NCBI GenBank assembly: GCA_965220365.1
Contig: OZ244823.1
Location: 1,860,001-1,924,000 of the forward strand
Source: Bin80 sp965220365
GTDB taxonomy: Bacteria; Bacteroidota; Rhodothermia; Rhodothermales; Bin80
DNA length: 64,000 bases
Direction of reading: 5' to 3'
Both the position numbers and the translations under genes were made by a program. How positions within the stretch are numbered: the stretch's first letter is position 1; the number at the start of each line of letters is the position of its first letter. The notes below the pieces were generated by a model. That model did no database searches, was not told where the DNA came from, and saw only the letters and a program-made list of their open reading frames with translations. Of the stretch, positions 26,054 through 35,970 are shown piece after piece.

Positions 26054-27652
26054 ATGACACAGACGACGATTCCCTATAGGGGAATGAAGGGAACATCGCG
26101 GCTTTTTTCCACCTATACGGCGGATTATGCCCGGCTGGCAGCCTACTATGTAGGCGACTGGCGTGAGGACAGCAGTTATGAATCGGTTGCCCAAAATCTT
26201 GAGGCAAGTCCAGTAGAACGTCAGATATTAGTCGATGTACTTGAGGAGCAAAACTCAAACTGGAATAATGGGCCACTTGCATCGCAACTTCGCGATCCAG
26301 ATTCATTGGCAGTGGTCACCGGCCAGCAGGTTGGGATTTTTGGTGGACCTCTCTACACACTGTACAAGGCCCTGTCTGCTATTCGGTTAGCGGAGCGTCT
26401 GACAAGGGTACTTTCCCGGCCGGTCATACCGGTTTTCTGGATCGAAGGAGGGGACCATGATCTCGATGAAGTGCGGCAGATCAGTCTGTCTGGCAGAAAG
26501 ATATGGTACGAGGGACACAGACTCCCCGAAACAGGAAATCTTGGCAGTGTGGGCTCCCTGATCTTCAATGCAGAGATTGATCGTGTCCGGGGAGAGCTCA
26601 TGGACCAACTACCGATGACAGAATTCCGGGATGAAGTACTAGGGAGCTATTACTCAACGTATCACCAAGGAATCACGTTTACCGATGCGTTTGCCCATAC
26701 ATTAAAATCTCTCTTGGGCAGTGATTCGATGGTCTTTATGAACCCGGAGGACTGCCGACTTAAAGAACTGATCGCTCCTCTGCTTCGACGTGAATTAAAA
26801 GAATACGCGACAACTCACACGACGTTAAAAGCTACCAGTAATGCTCTGGAAGAGGATTATCATGCACAGGTTCATGTTCGCCCCGGAAATGTATTTCTGA
26901 TCAGCGAGTTGCAGCGAGAAGCATTACATCCGACAGGCAACGGCTATAGCCCACAATTTTCCGAAGAGAAGATCATTCCGATTGATCAGATCCATAAAAT
27001 CCCACCGTGCAGCCTGAGCCCCAATGTTGTCATGCGACCGCTTGTACAGGATTCATTATTGCCCACGGTTGCCTATGTAGCGGGTCCAGGAGAGATAGCA
27101 TATTTTGCTCAGCTTAAATCGCTGTATGCCTGGGCAAAGCGCCCAATGCCCATTATTTTTCCACGGGCGAGTCTAACGATCATTGAGCCAAGGATTGCAG
27201 AACTGATGGAGCGTCATGATTTGACGGTAGAGGAGTTGGGCAGTGAAATCCCGGAACTCATGCGCAAACGTGTGTTGGAAGGGTCAAAACTTGCACGAGC
27301 GTTTGAGAAGGCCGGGGTGATGCTTGATGAGTGTGCGGATGGATTAAGACCGGCGGTGACGGAGGTGGATGTGACGCTGCAACCTACCGTAGAGGCGACC
27401 TTGGCACAGTGGGAAAAAGCTCTTTCGAAGCTGCAACAGCGGGCCGAACGTGCGGAAAAGCGGCGTCACGAACAACTAAAGACCCAAATTGAACACTGCA
27501 AAGAGGCACTGTATCCCAATGGGAATTTTCAGGAACGGGAATTGCCTGCACTCTATTATCTAACCAAGTATGGCGACAACTTCCTAGATCAAGTACGCTC
27601 GCACCTCAATATTGATTATTGTGGAGAGCATCAACTTGTGACATTAGTGTAA
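26054..27652 (+). CDS. bshC: Bacillithiol biosynthesis cysteine-adding enzyme BshC
   Basis: 532 residues, normal for BshC, which joins cysteine to glucosaminyl-malate in the last step of bacillithiol synthesis. Recognised by VVTGQQVGIFGGPLYTLYKALSA-type signature around residues 78-100 (only the core GQQVGIFGGP is diagnostic), PVFWIEGGDHDLDEV, and a long C-terminal coiled-coil segment (EKALSKLQQRAERAEKRRHEQ) before the closing YLTKYGDNFLDQV. The product implies the cell uses bacillithiol as its low-molecular-weight thiol. bshA and bshB are not in the window. Confidence 0.94.
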   Translation: MTQTTIPYRGMKGTSRLFSTYTADYARLAAYYVGDWREDSSYESVAQNLEASPVERQILVDVLEEQNSNWNNGPLASQLRDPDSLAVVTGQQVGIFGGPLYTLYKALSAIRLAERLTRVLSRPVIPVFWIEGGDHDLDEVRQISLSGRKIWYEGHRLPETGNLGSVGSLIFNAEIDRVRGELMDQLPMTEFRDEVLGSYYSTYHQGITFTDAFAHTLKSLLGSDSMVFMNPEDCRLKELIAPLLRRELKEYATTHTTLKATSNALEEDYHAQVHVRPGNVFLISELQREALHPTGNGYSPQFSEEKIIPIDQIHKIPPCSLSPNVVMRPLVQDSLLPTVAYVAGPGEIAYFAQLKSLYAWAKRPMPIIFPRASLTIIEPRIAELMERHDLTVEELGSEIPELMRKRVLEGSKLARAFEKAGVMLDECADGLRPAVTEVDVTLQPTVEATLAQWEKALSKLQQRAERAEKRRHEQLKTQIEHCKEALYPNGNFQERELPALYYLTKYGDNFLDQVRSHLNIDYCGEHQLVTLV

Positions 27653-27689
27653 TCAGATTGGCGAAGGATGACTTTCGGAGAGGTTCGTT

Positions 27690-29078
27690 TTACTGTAAGC
27701 GCAGTGAGTCAAGATCTTCAAGGAGTGAAGCTGCAATCTCGGGATAGATTTCGTATTGGTTGATTGTCTCTGCTGGGTCCTCGTCAAGATTGTACAGCTG
27801 TCTGGGAGGAGCATCTGGGGGGACTTCAACCTGGGTAAAGCCACCGGATCCCTGTCCATCAATCAGTTTCCAGGCTCCTTTTCGAATTGCCAGCATGCCA
27901 TGGATTGACTGGTGTACTGCTTCTTTACGAGGCCCGGAATCGCCCAAAAAGACAGGTAGCATACTGAAGCTGTCCTCGCCCTGATGTCGGGTTCTGCCAA
28001 GGTCGGCGAGTGTTGCAAAAAAGTCTGTGTGCACCACGAGCTCATTGGTTACAGAGCCTGCGTCGATCACACCGGGCCACCGGGCAATGAGAGGGACGCG
28101 GTGTCCACCCTCATGAATATCAGCTTTCATCCCTCTCCAGGGGTAATTGGCCTGATGTTCAAAGCGTTCCCGAACCTGTTGTGGCCAGTAAGCACCGTTA
28201 TCACTCGTAATGACCAAGAGTGTATTGTCTGCCTGGTGATGTTCAGCCAGTGCTTCGGCGATTTGCCCAATCGCATCATCGACCATGACGACAAAGTCTC
28301 CATACTCACCTGCCTGACTAGTTCCAGTAAACTCATCTGTAGGGAGCCAGGGAGTATGTGGTGCAGCTAAAGGGACATAAAGGAAGAACGGGGCTCTCTC
28401 TTCTGCACGTTCTTTGATATAATCGGATGCTCGTTGAGCAATTTCAGGCAACACATCTATGTGATCAAAATCGTCTGCAATTGCGCCGGACCTCCAAAAA
28501 TTTCCGATGCAGCAGCCAATGGGATTGTCAGCATAGTCTGTTGGGGGTGATGTGAGATGTTCATTTTCAACCCACACATAGGGGGGCATATCAAGTGAGG
28601 CCGGGATGCCAAAGAAATAATCAAAGCCCAGTGCACGTGGGCCAGGGGCAAGGGGGGTGTCATAATGTGTGGAATCCAGGCTTCCGAGTCCAAGATGCCA
28701 TTTACCGATCACAGCAGTGTGATATCCAGCCTCCGACATTATATCTGCGATAGTGATCCGGTTTGTATCCATGACCAGAGGGGAGTACCCATGGGTTACG
28801 CCAGAGGCCAGCTCAGGTAATCGCCATGCGTATCGTCCAGATAATAATGCATATCGTGTCGGTGTACAAACTCCAGAGGGGGAGTGAGCATCGGTAAATC
28901 GCATGCCCTCCGAAGTGATAGCATCCATGTTTGGGGTTGGGATGCTGGAGTCTGAATTATAGCTCCCAAGATCACCATATCCCATATCATCGGCCATGAT
29001 GATTACCACATTGGTTTTTTTCGGTGGATTACAGCTTACAAGAAAAGCAATCAAGACAAATAGTACGGTACGGATCAT
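27690..29078 (-). CDS. Lipoprotein arylsulfatase (formylglycine-dependent)
   Basis: 462 residues. A lipoprotein signal peptide with lipobox LVSC puts the lipidated Cys at residue 16. The sulfatase fold starts at NVVIIMADDMGYGDLG (metal-binding Asp pair). The active-site motif CTPTR at 71-75, followed by YALLSGR, has the Cys that is converted to formylglycine. Further motifs are VIGKWHLG and a metal-binding ITSDNGAYW. It removes sulfate esters from a sulfated carbohydrate or similar substrate at the cell surface. An anaerobic- or FGE-type maturase must be encoded elsewhere. It is divergent from the transposase relic and the next TonB receptor, which could import the product, though nothing in the sequence proves that. 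Confidence 0.93.
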   Translation of the reverse strand: MIRTVLFVLIAFLVSCNPPKKTNVVIIMADDMGYGDLGSYNSDSSIPTPNMDAITSEGMRFTDAHSPSGVCTPTRYALLSGRYAWRLPELASGVTHGYSPLVMDTNRITIADIMSEAGYHTAVIGKWHLGLGSLDSTHYDTPLAPGPRALGFDYFFGIPASLDMPPYVWVENEHLTSPPTDYADNPIGCCIGNFWRSGAIADDFDHIDVLPEIAQRASDYIKERAEERAPFFLYVPLAAPHTPWLPTDEFTGTSQAGEYGDFVVMVDDAIGQIAEALAEHHQADNTLLVITSDNGAYWPQQVRERFEHQANYPWRGMKADIHEGGHRVPLIARWPGVIDAGSVTNELVVHTDFFATLADLGRTRHQGEDSFSMLPVFLGDSGPRKEAVHQSIHGMLAIRKGAWKLIDGQGSGGFTQVEVPPDAPPRQLYNLDEDPAETINQYEIYPEIAASLLEDLDSLRLQ

Positions 29079-29330
29079 TGGCAGAGTCCCCGCATCAGGA
29101 GAAGAATTTGTTGTGTGCGTAAAATTAGGAATTATATGGAAAACTGTAATTTGTTTATGAAACCTAGATAGAATATCAGAATGAGACTATTGAATAAGAG
29201 CATCAAATTTTGGAGGCGAATAATTCAAGAAATTTTTTGATTTTTGTGCAGATTTTGGCTATGATTTTGCCGTTACTGCTGCCTGAATCCACGTTTTAGG
29301 CGGGTAAATGTCCTCGTGTCCCCTCTGACT

Positions 29331-30280
29331 TTATCCCATGGACATAGCAATCCTAGGGAATCGTTTCAAATTGTGTGCGATCCCCTCCATCACATGCTCG
29401 GCATGCACCTTCTGCAATCTTTTCAATTGCATGGAACCAAACCATCGCTTCAGGCTTGCAAAGGTCCGTTTCATCCCCCAACGCTTGTGCTGATCTCACG
29501 GTTCTCTACAGATTGAGCAGATGTCATCGGACGGTTCCGGTACCTTGTGCATGATACGGGACCGACTCCCACATACAGCTAAAAACTCATCATTCGCTTT
29601 GCTTTTGTAGTCCTTGTCCGCCAAAACCTCCTGTTGGTGCTGCGTGCAATTGATCAAGGGCACCGGTGCCATGCTGTCGTGCTCATTCGTCGGCATGGTA
29701 TGCACCGTCAGGATCATGTCCGCCTCGGTGGTCGAGATATGCTTCTCGTACCCGTAGATCGTCTGATTGCGCTTCTTCACCCAGTAACCATCGTGATCCG
29801 CATTCGGATGTGCCTGTTGCTTGGCCGCATGATAAACCGCCTCCAATTGAACCTCCTCCACACGGCGCTCTGTACGATCTTCCGTAACCACCACACGACC
29901 TCCGCCATTCGGAGAATACGGGCTTGCGTCAGACTTGCATCCACAATCGCGCCGACCGTTACAGCCGTCCTGCGCGACTGCAATTGATCGTTAACCGCCT
30001 CCAGTAAATCATCCCACGCACCCAGAGATACCAAGCGAGTGCGAAAATGACTCAGTGTACTATGATTTGGAACCAGCAGCGCTAAACCGCAAAAATGCCG
30101 TGCACTCGGCGTATCCTATACGTAGTACTCAAGCTCCTGATCCGATAACTTGAGCCACTGACACATCAAAAGCATCTTGAACAACAACTGTGGAGCATAC
30201 GCCTTCTGACCCCAAACCCGCTGTCCCACCGGGTAGACCTTCAACAGCAGTTGCGTGATCAATCCCAGTTCATCACCCGG
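29331..30280 (-). pseudogene. Decayed IS5-type transposase
   Basis: Read on the minus strand, the pieces in order are: N-terminal DELGLITQLLLKVY to LSDQELEYYV; an in-frame TAG at 30116; then DTPSARHFCGLALLVPNHSTL to AIVDASLTQARI (first catalytic Asp). A frameshift near 29890 leads to VEDRTERRVEEVQ, WVKKRNQTIYGYEKH and ADKDYKSKAND (second Asp). Another frameshift near 29510 leads to MKRTFASLKRWFGSMQLKRLQKVH (third catalytic position, Glu replaced by Lys in the usual VERTF) and a stop at 29331. One amber and at least two frameshifts make it inactive. I could not define the element ends with confidence. Confidence 0.85.
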
Positions 30281-30480
30281 GTTAACTCCACATAAAAAAA
30301 GACCGCTTGATGACAAAACATCATCATTTGTAATTGCTACGTAATATTTGTGTAAATTAGTCTTTGGGTCTTTTGTCTTAGGGGGTATTGAAGACCGCAT
30401 TTTTATTTTACGCAAAGCCCAAGGGACGCCCCAAGCCCCAACTAACTCTGGGGTATTCCCCCAACTTAATTTCCAGAAAA

Positions 30481-33090
30481 ATGGCAGCATACATTTACTC
30501 TCTTTTTCACACAGCTATAAAGTTTAGAACTGGACTCTTTATAGTTTTGCTTCTTTCGTTGTTTTACCAAGATGTGACTGCACAGACCATTATCAGAGGA
30601 ACAGTTATATCTGATGACACCGAGGAGCCACTAGCCGGAGTCTCGGTTGTGATTGATGGCGCATTTATTGGCACCGTCACAAATCAAGACGGTCAGTATG
30701 CCATTGAGCTTCAAACGGAGAATGATGTACTGGTATTCTCTTTTGTGGGATTCCGAACACAACGCCATGCGATGAGTCCAGGTATTACACAGGTGGACAT
30801 CCGATTACTGCTTGATGTTGTCCAGATGGAAGAAATCAGCATCGTTGGCGAAGAGGCACGAATCTTTGCCAGCAATGTCGTTGCAGCTCCCATGATACGC
30901 CAGCAAACCCCGATGATGAACCTGACCTCGGTCGTAGATAATCTTCCTGGTGTATCCGTTCAGGAAGGAGATGCCTACGGCATGGATGACTGGTCGAGCA
31001 ATATTGCCATGCGTGGATTTCAGGTTACGATCAATGATTCCCAGATTGGAACGACAATTGATGGCTTCTCCAATGGTACCTCGGATTACTGGAGTGGCTC
31101 AAAATCAAATCGATATATTGACATTCTAAATCTGGGCAGTGTCGAAGTCTCACAGGGCACTGCGGACATTGCATCTCAATCGGTTGAAGCACTTGGAGGC
31201 ACTTTTAACTATATCACAAGTGAACCCGAACTTGAGCGGCGCTATACAGCTTCGGCAACCATGGGCGAACATGGTGGCAAGCGAGCTGCCATGCGCGTTG
31301 ACACCGGACCTCTGTTCAGGAAAAATGCACGTGCCTGGGTAACAGCACTTCGTCAGGAAGGGACAGACTGGATGCAGGGAGCGGCAGAAAATGAACGTGA
31401 ACATCTTGCTGCAAAATTTGTCTCCACGATTGGCTCTTTGAATCTTTCCAGTTACTTCTCCTATGACGAAATCGCGGAGGATGTATATCAGCGGCTTTAC
31501 AGTGATGCAGACTTTCGGGCAAACCCACGATGGGACCGCCTGATTGGAGACTGGACCGGTGTCCCTTATTTGAACCAATTCTACCGACGTGGCTGGAGAA
31601 CACACCGCAGGAACACCTTCGGATATATCAAGACAGACTGGATGACCAGTAAAGGACTTTCTTTTACAACAGGAATCTATGCTCATCGAAATCGAGGCAG
31701 AGGAGACTGGCTTCCTCCGTATATCGTTGATATTACAGACGATCAGGGTGGACCAGAGTCAGAACTGAGCGGGGGATCTCCCGTTCGTGGTGGATCACAG
31801 ATCGGGTTGATTCGCTTTGTTGGTAGAGATGGTGCGGCAGTTGATCCCGAACCCGGATGCACATCGTCTTACATCTACAATTATTATGGTGCCAGCGGTC
31901 CAGAGGTTGATCCTGCCTGTCATCCGGGTGCGACCGCCGTTCAATCATTCCGTCATAGCCACTATGGGAAAGATCGTATTGGAATTACGGTGGACCAAGA
32001 ATGGGTGACGCTCATCGGATCAGCTGGAAGTACACTACGCTCTGGGATCTGGTACGAGCGCTCCAAACGTCTTCTTGGAAGAGACTGGCATCGCATCCTT
32101 GATCCTTCTCTTAATTTTCAGTTTGACGAGCGGGCGTACTGGCATCAATACGACTGGGAATTCCCGCAGAGCGTTTTCAGGTGGTATGTGGAAGAAACTA
32201 TTTACATTGGCCCCATAACAGCCCGTGCAGGCATCCGGCAATTCTTTGTTGAACTGTCTCGCACCGACTTATTTAACATGGATCCAGATATTACCGCGGA
32301 GTCCGACTCAGATCTACTCTTTTCTGGCGGGATTACATATGAGTCGCCAATTGAAGGATTACGGTTCTTTGGTGGCTTCTCTGAAAACTTCAGATCATTC
32401 AGCTCTGCATTGCTGGAAGTTCCCGGACGAAGCCTTGATGCATTGGAGCCGGAGACATCTTCAAATATTGATGTAGGGGTACAGTATTCTGGAGATCGGG
32501 TTGCCCTGAGTGCAACCCTGTATGCCGTAGACTTTGAGAATCGCATTGTCTTCCTTGGTCCACAAACCACAGCAGGGCCAAACTACCTCATTCCAGGCGG
32601 AGGAGCCTATTTCAACGCAGGTGGTTTGGACACACGTGGATTGGAGCTTTCAGCTACGATCCAGCTACCATACAAAATATCTCTCTATTCAGCTTATACA
32701 CGCAATAACTCGGAATACGTCGGCAGTGGCGACTCAATCTTAGACGAAGGACAGGGGACGTTACCGGGAACAGATGTCACGGGTGTACCTGATCAGCTTT
32801 GGGTTTTCTCGGTTGATCGTTCGGCCCCACTAAGTACAGGCTTCTCTGCGAAATACACATCTCCACGCCGTGTAAGCCTGACAGATGACTGGTACACAGA
32901 TGCCTACTGGATGGTAGATGCCTACATCAGTGTGTCAGGAGAATCTTTGGGACGGCTATTCCGATCAACGGAATTTACGCTGGTTGCAAATAACCTGTTT
33001 GATCAAGCTTATCTGTCTGCGATCACGGAGAATGCTGCATGGTTAGGGAGCAAACGGACCGTCTCAATGACGACGACGATTACGTTTTAA
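30481..33090 (+). CDS. TonB-dependent outer-membrane receptor
   Basis: 869 residues from the ATG at 30481. The frame runs back to 30388, but that part overlaps the transposase relic region and is not signal-like. A hydrophobic signal segment (GLFIVLLLSLF) ends near VTAQ. A CarboxypepD_reg-like domain follows (GTVISDDTEEPLAGVSV), then a plug (MNLTSVVDNLPGVSVQ, IAMRGFQVTINDSQIG, SVEVSQGTADIASQSVEALGG) and a beta-barrel ending in MTTTITF with terminal Phe. The barrel has some Cys residues (CTSSYIYNYYG, DPACHPG) that may form an extracellular disulfide. No SusD-type partner is present. Ligand unknown; the sulfatase nearby hints at a sulfated compound, but an IS relic separates them. Confidence 0.92.
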   Translation: MAAYIYSLFHTAIKFRTGLFIVLLLSLFYQDVTAQTIIRGTVISDDTEEPLAGVSVVIDGAFIGTVTNQDGQYAIELQTENDVLVFSFVGFRTQRHAMSPGITQVDIRLLLDVVQMEEISIVGEEARIFASNVVAAPMIRQQTPMMNLTSVVDNLPGVSVQEGDAYGMDDWSSNIAMRGFQVTINDSQIGTTIDGFSNGTSDYWSGSKSNRYIDILNLGSVEVSQGTADIASQSVEALGGTFNYITSEPELERRYTASATMGEHGGKRAAMRVDTGPLFRKNARAWVTALRQEGTDWMQGAAENEREHLAAKFVSTIGSLNLSSYFSYDEIAEDVYQRLYSDADFRANPRWDRLIGDWTGVPYLNQFYRRGWRTHRRNTFGYIKTDWMTSKGLSFTTGIYAHRNRGRGDWLPPYIVDITDDQGGPESELSGGSPVRGGSQIGLIRFVGRDGAAVDPEPGCTSSYIYNYYGASGPEVDPACHPGATAVQSFRHSHYGKDRIGITVDQEWVTLIGSAGSTLRSGIWYERSKRLLGRDWHRILDPSLNFQFDERAYWHQYDWEFPQSVFRWYVEETIYIGPITARAGIRQFFVELSRTDLFNMDPDITAESDSDLLFSGGITYESPIEGLRFFGGFSENFRSFSSALLEVPGRSLDALEPETSSNIDVGVQYSGDRVALSATLYAVDFENRIVFLGPQTTAGPNYLIPGGGAYFNAGGLDTRGLELSATIQLPYKISLYSAYTRNNSEYVGSGDSILDEGQGTLPGTDVTGVPDQLWVFSVDRSAPLSTGFSAKYTSPRRVSLTDDWYTDAYWMVDAYISVSGESLGRLFRSTEFTLVANNLFDQAYLSAITENAAWLGSKRTVSMTTTITF

Positions 33091-33112
33091 TTTTTGCAGA
33101 GGAATTATATAG

Positions 33113-33145
33113 ACTAGTGGGACTAAGCCCCACACTGGGGCTAGT
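33113..33145 (+). other. Hairpin after TonB-dependent receptor, possible weak terminator
   Basis: A perfect six-base stem (AGCCCC, loop ACACT, GGGGCT at 33126-33142) sits inside a second pairing, ACTAG with CTAGT (33113-33117 and 33141-33145). The two share bases, so only one can form fully at a time. It is 22 bases after the receptor stop, but the T-run that follows is poor. Confidence 0.4.
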
Positions 33146-33767
33146 GTTTAATCTTGATAAATGCCACTTAAGTAAACGTATGCATCTCTATCAGCCTGTG
33201 GATAAAGTCTTTCAGTAGATTGAGCAATACTTTTCTGGTTCATTTTTGACGATTCAGAGGGTAAATCAGGATGAAGAATCTAAGAATTGATGGTTCACGG
33301 TAGACGTTTTGTGTATTTCGAACCAACGACTACTCCCTGTTTCTATGAACATACTTTATCCACGGATTGCTATAGCTAACTCAAAATTCTTGGTACTGTT
33401 TTGCTCTAGGTAATGACCTGCGTGCATAAAGTTTCGAAGGTCTCGAATCATATTAACTAGGATTCTAGAATTCAACCTATCGTTGGTTCCTATTCCAATT
33501 GATCGGATTCATGTTCCAGATCAATCGGATGGGATGTTCCAGTTCCAGCGGAATACCCAGTTCGGGGGGTATTCATGCTTGAAGTCAGGGAAATAATGTT
33601 TTATCTGCAAGGGGTTCAGCCAAATTTACCAAAGAGTGCGCCTCTTGAAAATTAATTCCGAGTCACTGATGCGGTTGCTTTCGTCTGGCGTTCCGTACAC
33701 TTCGCGACTCTACCCCCAAGAGCGATCGACCATTCAGCGAGCTTCATGCGATCCCATTGAAGCAACT
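33146..33767. other. Gene-free stretch with mobile-element debris
   Basis: No reading frame of protein-like character is seen on either strand. It contains the IS21-like end repeats described separately, and ends at the target site of the first ISL3 element. Confidence 0.5.
33492..33555. repeat. Three imperfect repeats resembling an orphan IS21-family end
   Basis: Three units with a period of about 22-23 bases share the pattern TTCCA..., a GATC/CCAG core and CGGA: ATTCCAATTGATCGGATTC, then GTTCCAGATCAATCGGAT, then GTTCCAGTTCCAGCGGAAT. Multiple internal repeats of this kind are typical of IS21-type termini, where the transposase binds. No istA or istB gene is nearby, so this would be a leftover end. 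Confidence 0.4.
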
Positions 33768-33775
33768 AATCAGGT
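33768..33775. repeat. Target-site duplication, left flank of ISL3 copy A
   Basis: AATCAGGT, repeated exactly at 35049-35056. Eight bases is the normal duplication length of the ISL3 family. Confidence 0.9.
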
Positions 33776-35048
33776 GGTTCTACCGCGAATATTGCGGATA
33801 GAGATCTAAACCTCCATGGAAAAAGAGGATAGCGCTTCGGAAGTTCTCGAATTTTCTGTATCCTCTTGCAACGGTTTTGATTTCTTGGATCTTGCCGTTG
33901 ATTCGTTCTGTTCTGGCGTTGGACTGTTCATTGCAAAGTGCATTGCAGCCGCCTTCTCGGTGTCGTTCAAACCTCTCGGCGATCTAGATGAGCTCCTTTA
34001 CGGCCTCCTCGTTCACCTGCTCAAGCCAGAGTTCAAAGTACTTTTTTGCATCCGCGAAAGTGCGGCATCGAAAGATGGCCTTGAAGTCCTCTCTGAGCCT
34101 CCAGGCAATGCTGACTTGCAAGTTCAATTTCTGGATGGCCTGGAAAATATCTTCCTGATTTACAGTGCGGTTTGCTTCGTTTTTCAGGAGCGCGTAACGG
34201 CTATGTTTGAGCGCATCGTGCTGCTTGACCTCGCGTCTGCGCACTTGATCGATCGCTTTGTTGAGAGACTGGACCAAATGAAAACGATCATGGATCAGCG
34301 TGGCGTTCGGGAACAGCTCTGTGACGCAAGAAATGTAGGTTTTCCACATATCGGTCGTAATGGTCTGGATTTCATCCCTTAGATCCCCCAGACGCCCCTG
34401 TAACAGGGCCTTCACACTGTTTTTGTCACCTCCCTGTCCCACATCAAGCACCACGCCCCGTTCGGAATCACTCACCACCATCGCATACTTATGGCCGCGA
34501 TGAATCGCCTTCTCATCCACATTCACATGCAAAATGCCTTGCAGCGCATGTCTGCGTTCCCCACTGCGGTGCAGGATGCGATTCACCACATCAAACTTGC
34601 AACGAAGCAACTGCGCCGTCTTTGTTTGATTCTTCGTCGCTTGCAGCAATCGAATCGTCCAGGATTCAAAGGCTTCCGTATAGCGCTGCGAAGCACTTGA
34701 CCAGGGAACCGCAATCGTATTCACCCCCATAGAAGACTTCACACGAGGTACCCGGCAGTGGACAAAACATTGAAACTGAAACCAGTCCAGATGCCGCCAA
34801 CACCGCTCCTTACGGTGATCATACAATGTCCCCGTCTCCCCGGTCTTCGGGCAGATCAACGCACGACCCGAATGCGAAATGTAGATGTCAATCCGTTGAA
34901 CTTTTGCATCCAGATCCATCCGATCAATCTTCCAATCGCTACCTAATTGTAAGCTGTGACGCACCGAAATATCTGGTACTGGTTCCATGAAATGGATAAA
35001 TTTGGTGAGAACAAAAAATAATCATTCCACACGAATTGCGGTAGTACC
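33776..35048 (-). mobile_element. ISL3-family insertion sequence, copy A (1273 bp)
   Basis: The element is bounded by imperfect inverted ends: GGTTCTACCGCGAAT on the left and, on the complementary strand at the right, GGTACTACCGCAATT. It is flanked by a perfect 8-base duplication AATCAGGT. It carries one transposase gene on the minus strand, interrupted by an in-frame TAG. It is closely similar to copy B at 35971-37263 throughout, but lacks a 19-base subterminal duplication and one A in a homopolymer that copy B has. Confidence 0.93.
33780..34988 (-). pseudogene. ISL3 transposase, copy A, interrupted by an in-frame amber codon
   Basis: The frame runs from an ATG at 34988 (MEPVPDIS) to a TAG inside the left inverted repeat. 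After 334 residues it is broken by TAG at 33984-33986, and continues in the same frame for about 67 codons (IAERFERHREGG to FHGGLDLYPQYSR). Domains: a cysteine-poor zinc-finger remnant (ICPKTGETGTLYD, CWRHLDWFQ), HTH (QTKTAQLLRCKFDVVNRIL), first catalytic Asp in VNVDEKAIHRG and second in ITTDMWKTYI. The third catalytic residue, Glu of ARTERINGK, lies after the amber codon. A product stopping at the amber codon would lack the catalytic Glu. Confidence 0.9.
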
Positions 35049-35056
35049 AATCAGGT
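35049..35056. repeat. Target-site duplication, right flank of ISL3 copy A
   Basis: AATCAGGT, identical to 33768-33775. Confidence 0.9.
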
Positions 35057-35102
35057 TATGCTACTCAAGTCCTGCACCGCCCGTTCGAAGAACGTTTGGC
35101 GG

Positions 35103-35897
35103 TTAGTTGTTTGATGCGGCAGCTTCAAGTTCCTCTAGGGAGGGAATCAAGTCTTGTGAGACCCATCCGAATTCTGGATTGATCTCGAGGGCCCGCTCGA
35201 AAGCGTTTCGGGCATCTGAAAGATCTCCTCGATCCATGTAAACGATTCCGAGTCGTGCATAGACTTCATCGTGTCCCCAGGAGGGCGAGAAGGGGTCGTC
35301 AATGACTTCTTCGGCAAAGAGGCGTGCTGCTTCTTCAAATGCCCCCTCAGCACGATCTTGATTCCCCCCTAAAATCCCAGGAAGGGCGTAGTCAAGAATT
35401 CCACCCATTAAGATTACTCTGGGGTTCTGTGGTTCCAGTTCCAAGGCTTTGGCTCTGGACCGCCGGTACTTGCGGCTTAAGCCTATGGCTCTCAGTGGTC
35501 TCACAGAAATTTTGTGCATATATGCGCTGGAGAGCAGATTCCATCCATCTGCAAGCGTAGGATCTAACTCAATGACCGTTTCCATATGTTCAATGGCAGA
35601 GTTGATATGATTGACGAGCTCGCGTTTTCGCCCAGGTTCACGACCTTCTGTAATCATATTGGCCAGAGAACCGGATGCAGCTCCCGCATAATAATGAGCC
35701 CAGATTGCAAGGTTATCATCTTCGGTGATCTGCTCCAGGATTCCACGCGCTTCCAGAACTTGGTCAAAATCCCGACTATTTGATCCGCTATCAAGTAGCG
35801 CCATCCCTTTGAGAAGTTTTTCTTCGGTGGATTGCGCCTGCGTTGCTACACTAAACAGAAAAAGGCTGACAAGAACGACAGTTCCCAGATAAGGCAT
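35103..35897 (-). CDS. Exported tetratricopeptide-repeat protein
   Basis: 264 residues with a signal peptide (LGTVVLVSLFLFSVATQAQ). The rest is helical, with TPR-like units such as HINSAIEHMETVIELDPTLADGWN and EVYARLGIVYMDRGDLSDARNAFERALEINPEFGW. TPR proteins mediate protein contacts; with no partner gene beside it, a role cannot be given. The gene lies between the two ISL3 copies, on the same strand as their transposases. Its stop is 47 bases from the right duplication of copy A, and its start is 66 bases from the left duplication of copy B. Confidence 0.85.
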   Translation of the reverse strand: MPYLGTVVLVSLFLFSVATQAQSTEEKLLKGMALLDSGSNSRDFDQVLEARGILEQITEDDNLAIWAHYYAGAASGSLANMITEGREPGRKRELVNHINSAIEHMETVIELDPTLADGWNLLSSAYMHKISVRPLRAIGLSRKYRRSRAKALELEPQNPRVILMGGILDYALPGILGGNQDRAEGAFEEAARLFAEEVIDDPFSPSWGHDEVYARLGIVYMDRGDLSDARNAFERALEINPEFGWVSQDLIPSLEELEAAASNN

Positions 35898-35962
35898 TTT
35901 ATTGGTATATAATTCCCATTATTTTCGCACTTTTTTAGATAGTAGATACATCCAAGTTTTTT

Positions 35963-35970
35963 AATTTTTG
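35963..35970. repeat. Target-site duplication, left flank of ISL3 copy B
   Basis: AATTTTTG, matching AAATTTTG at 37264-37271 with one mismatch. Confidence 0.7.
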
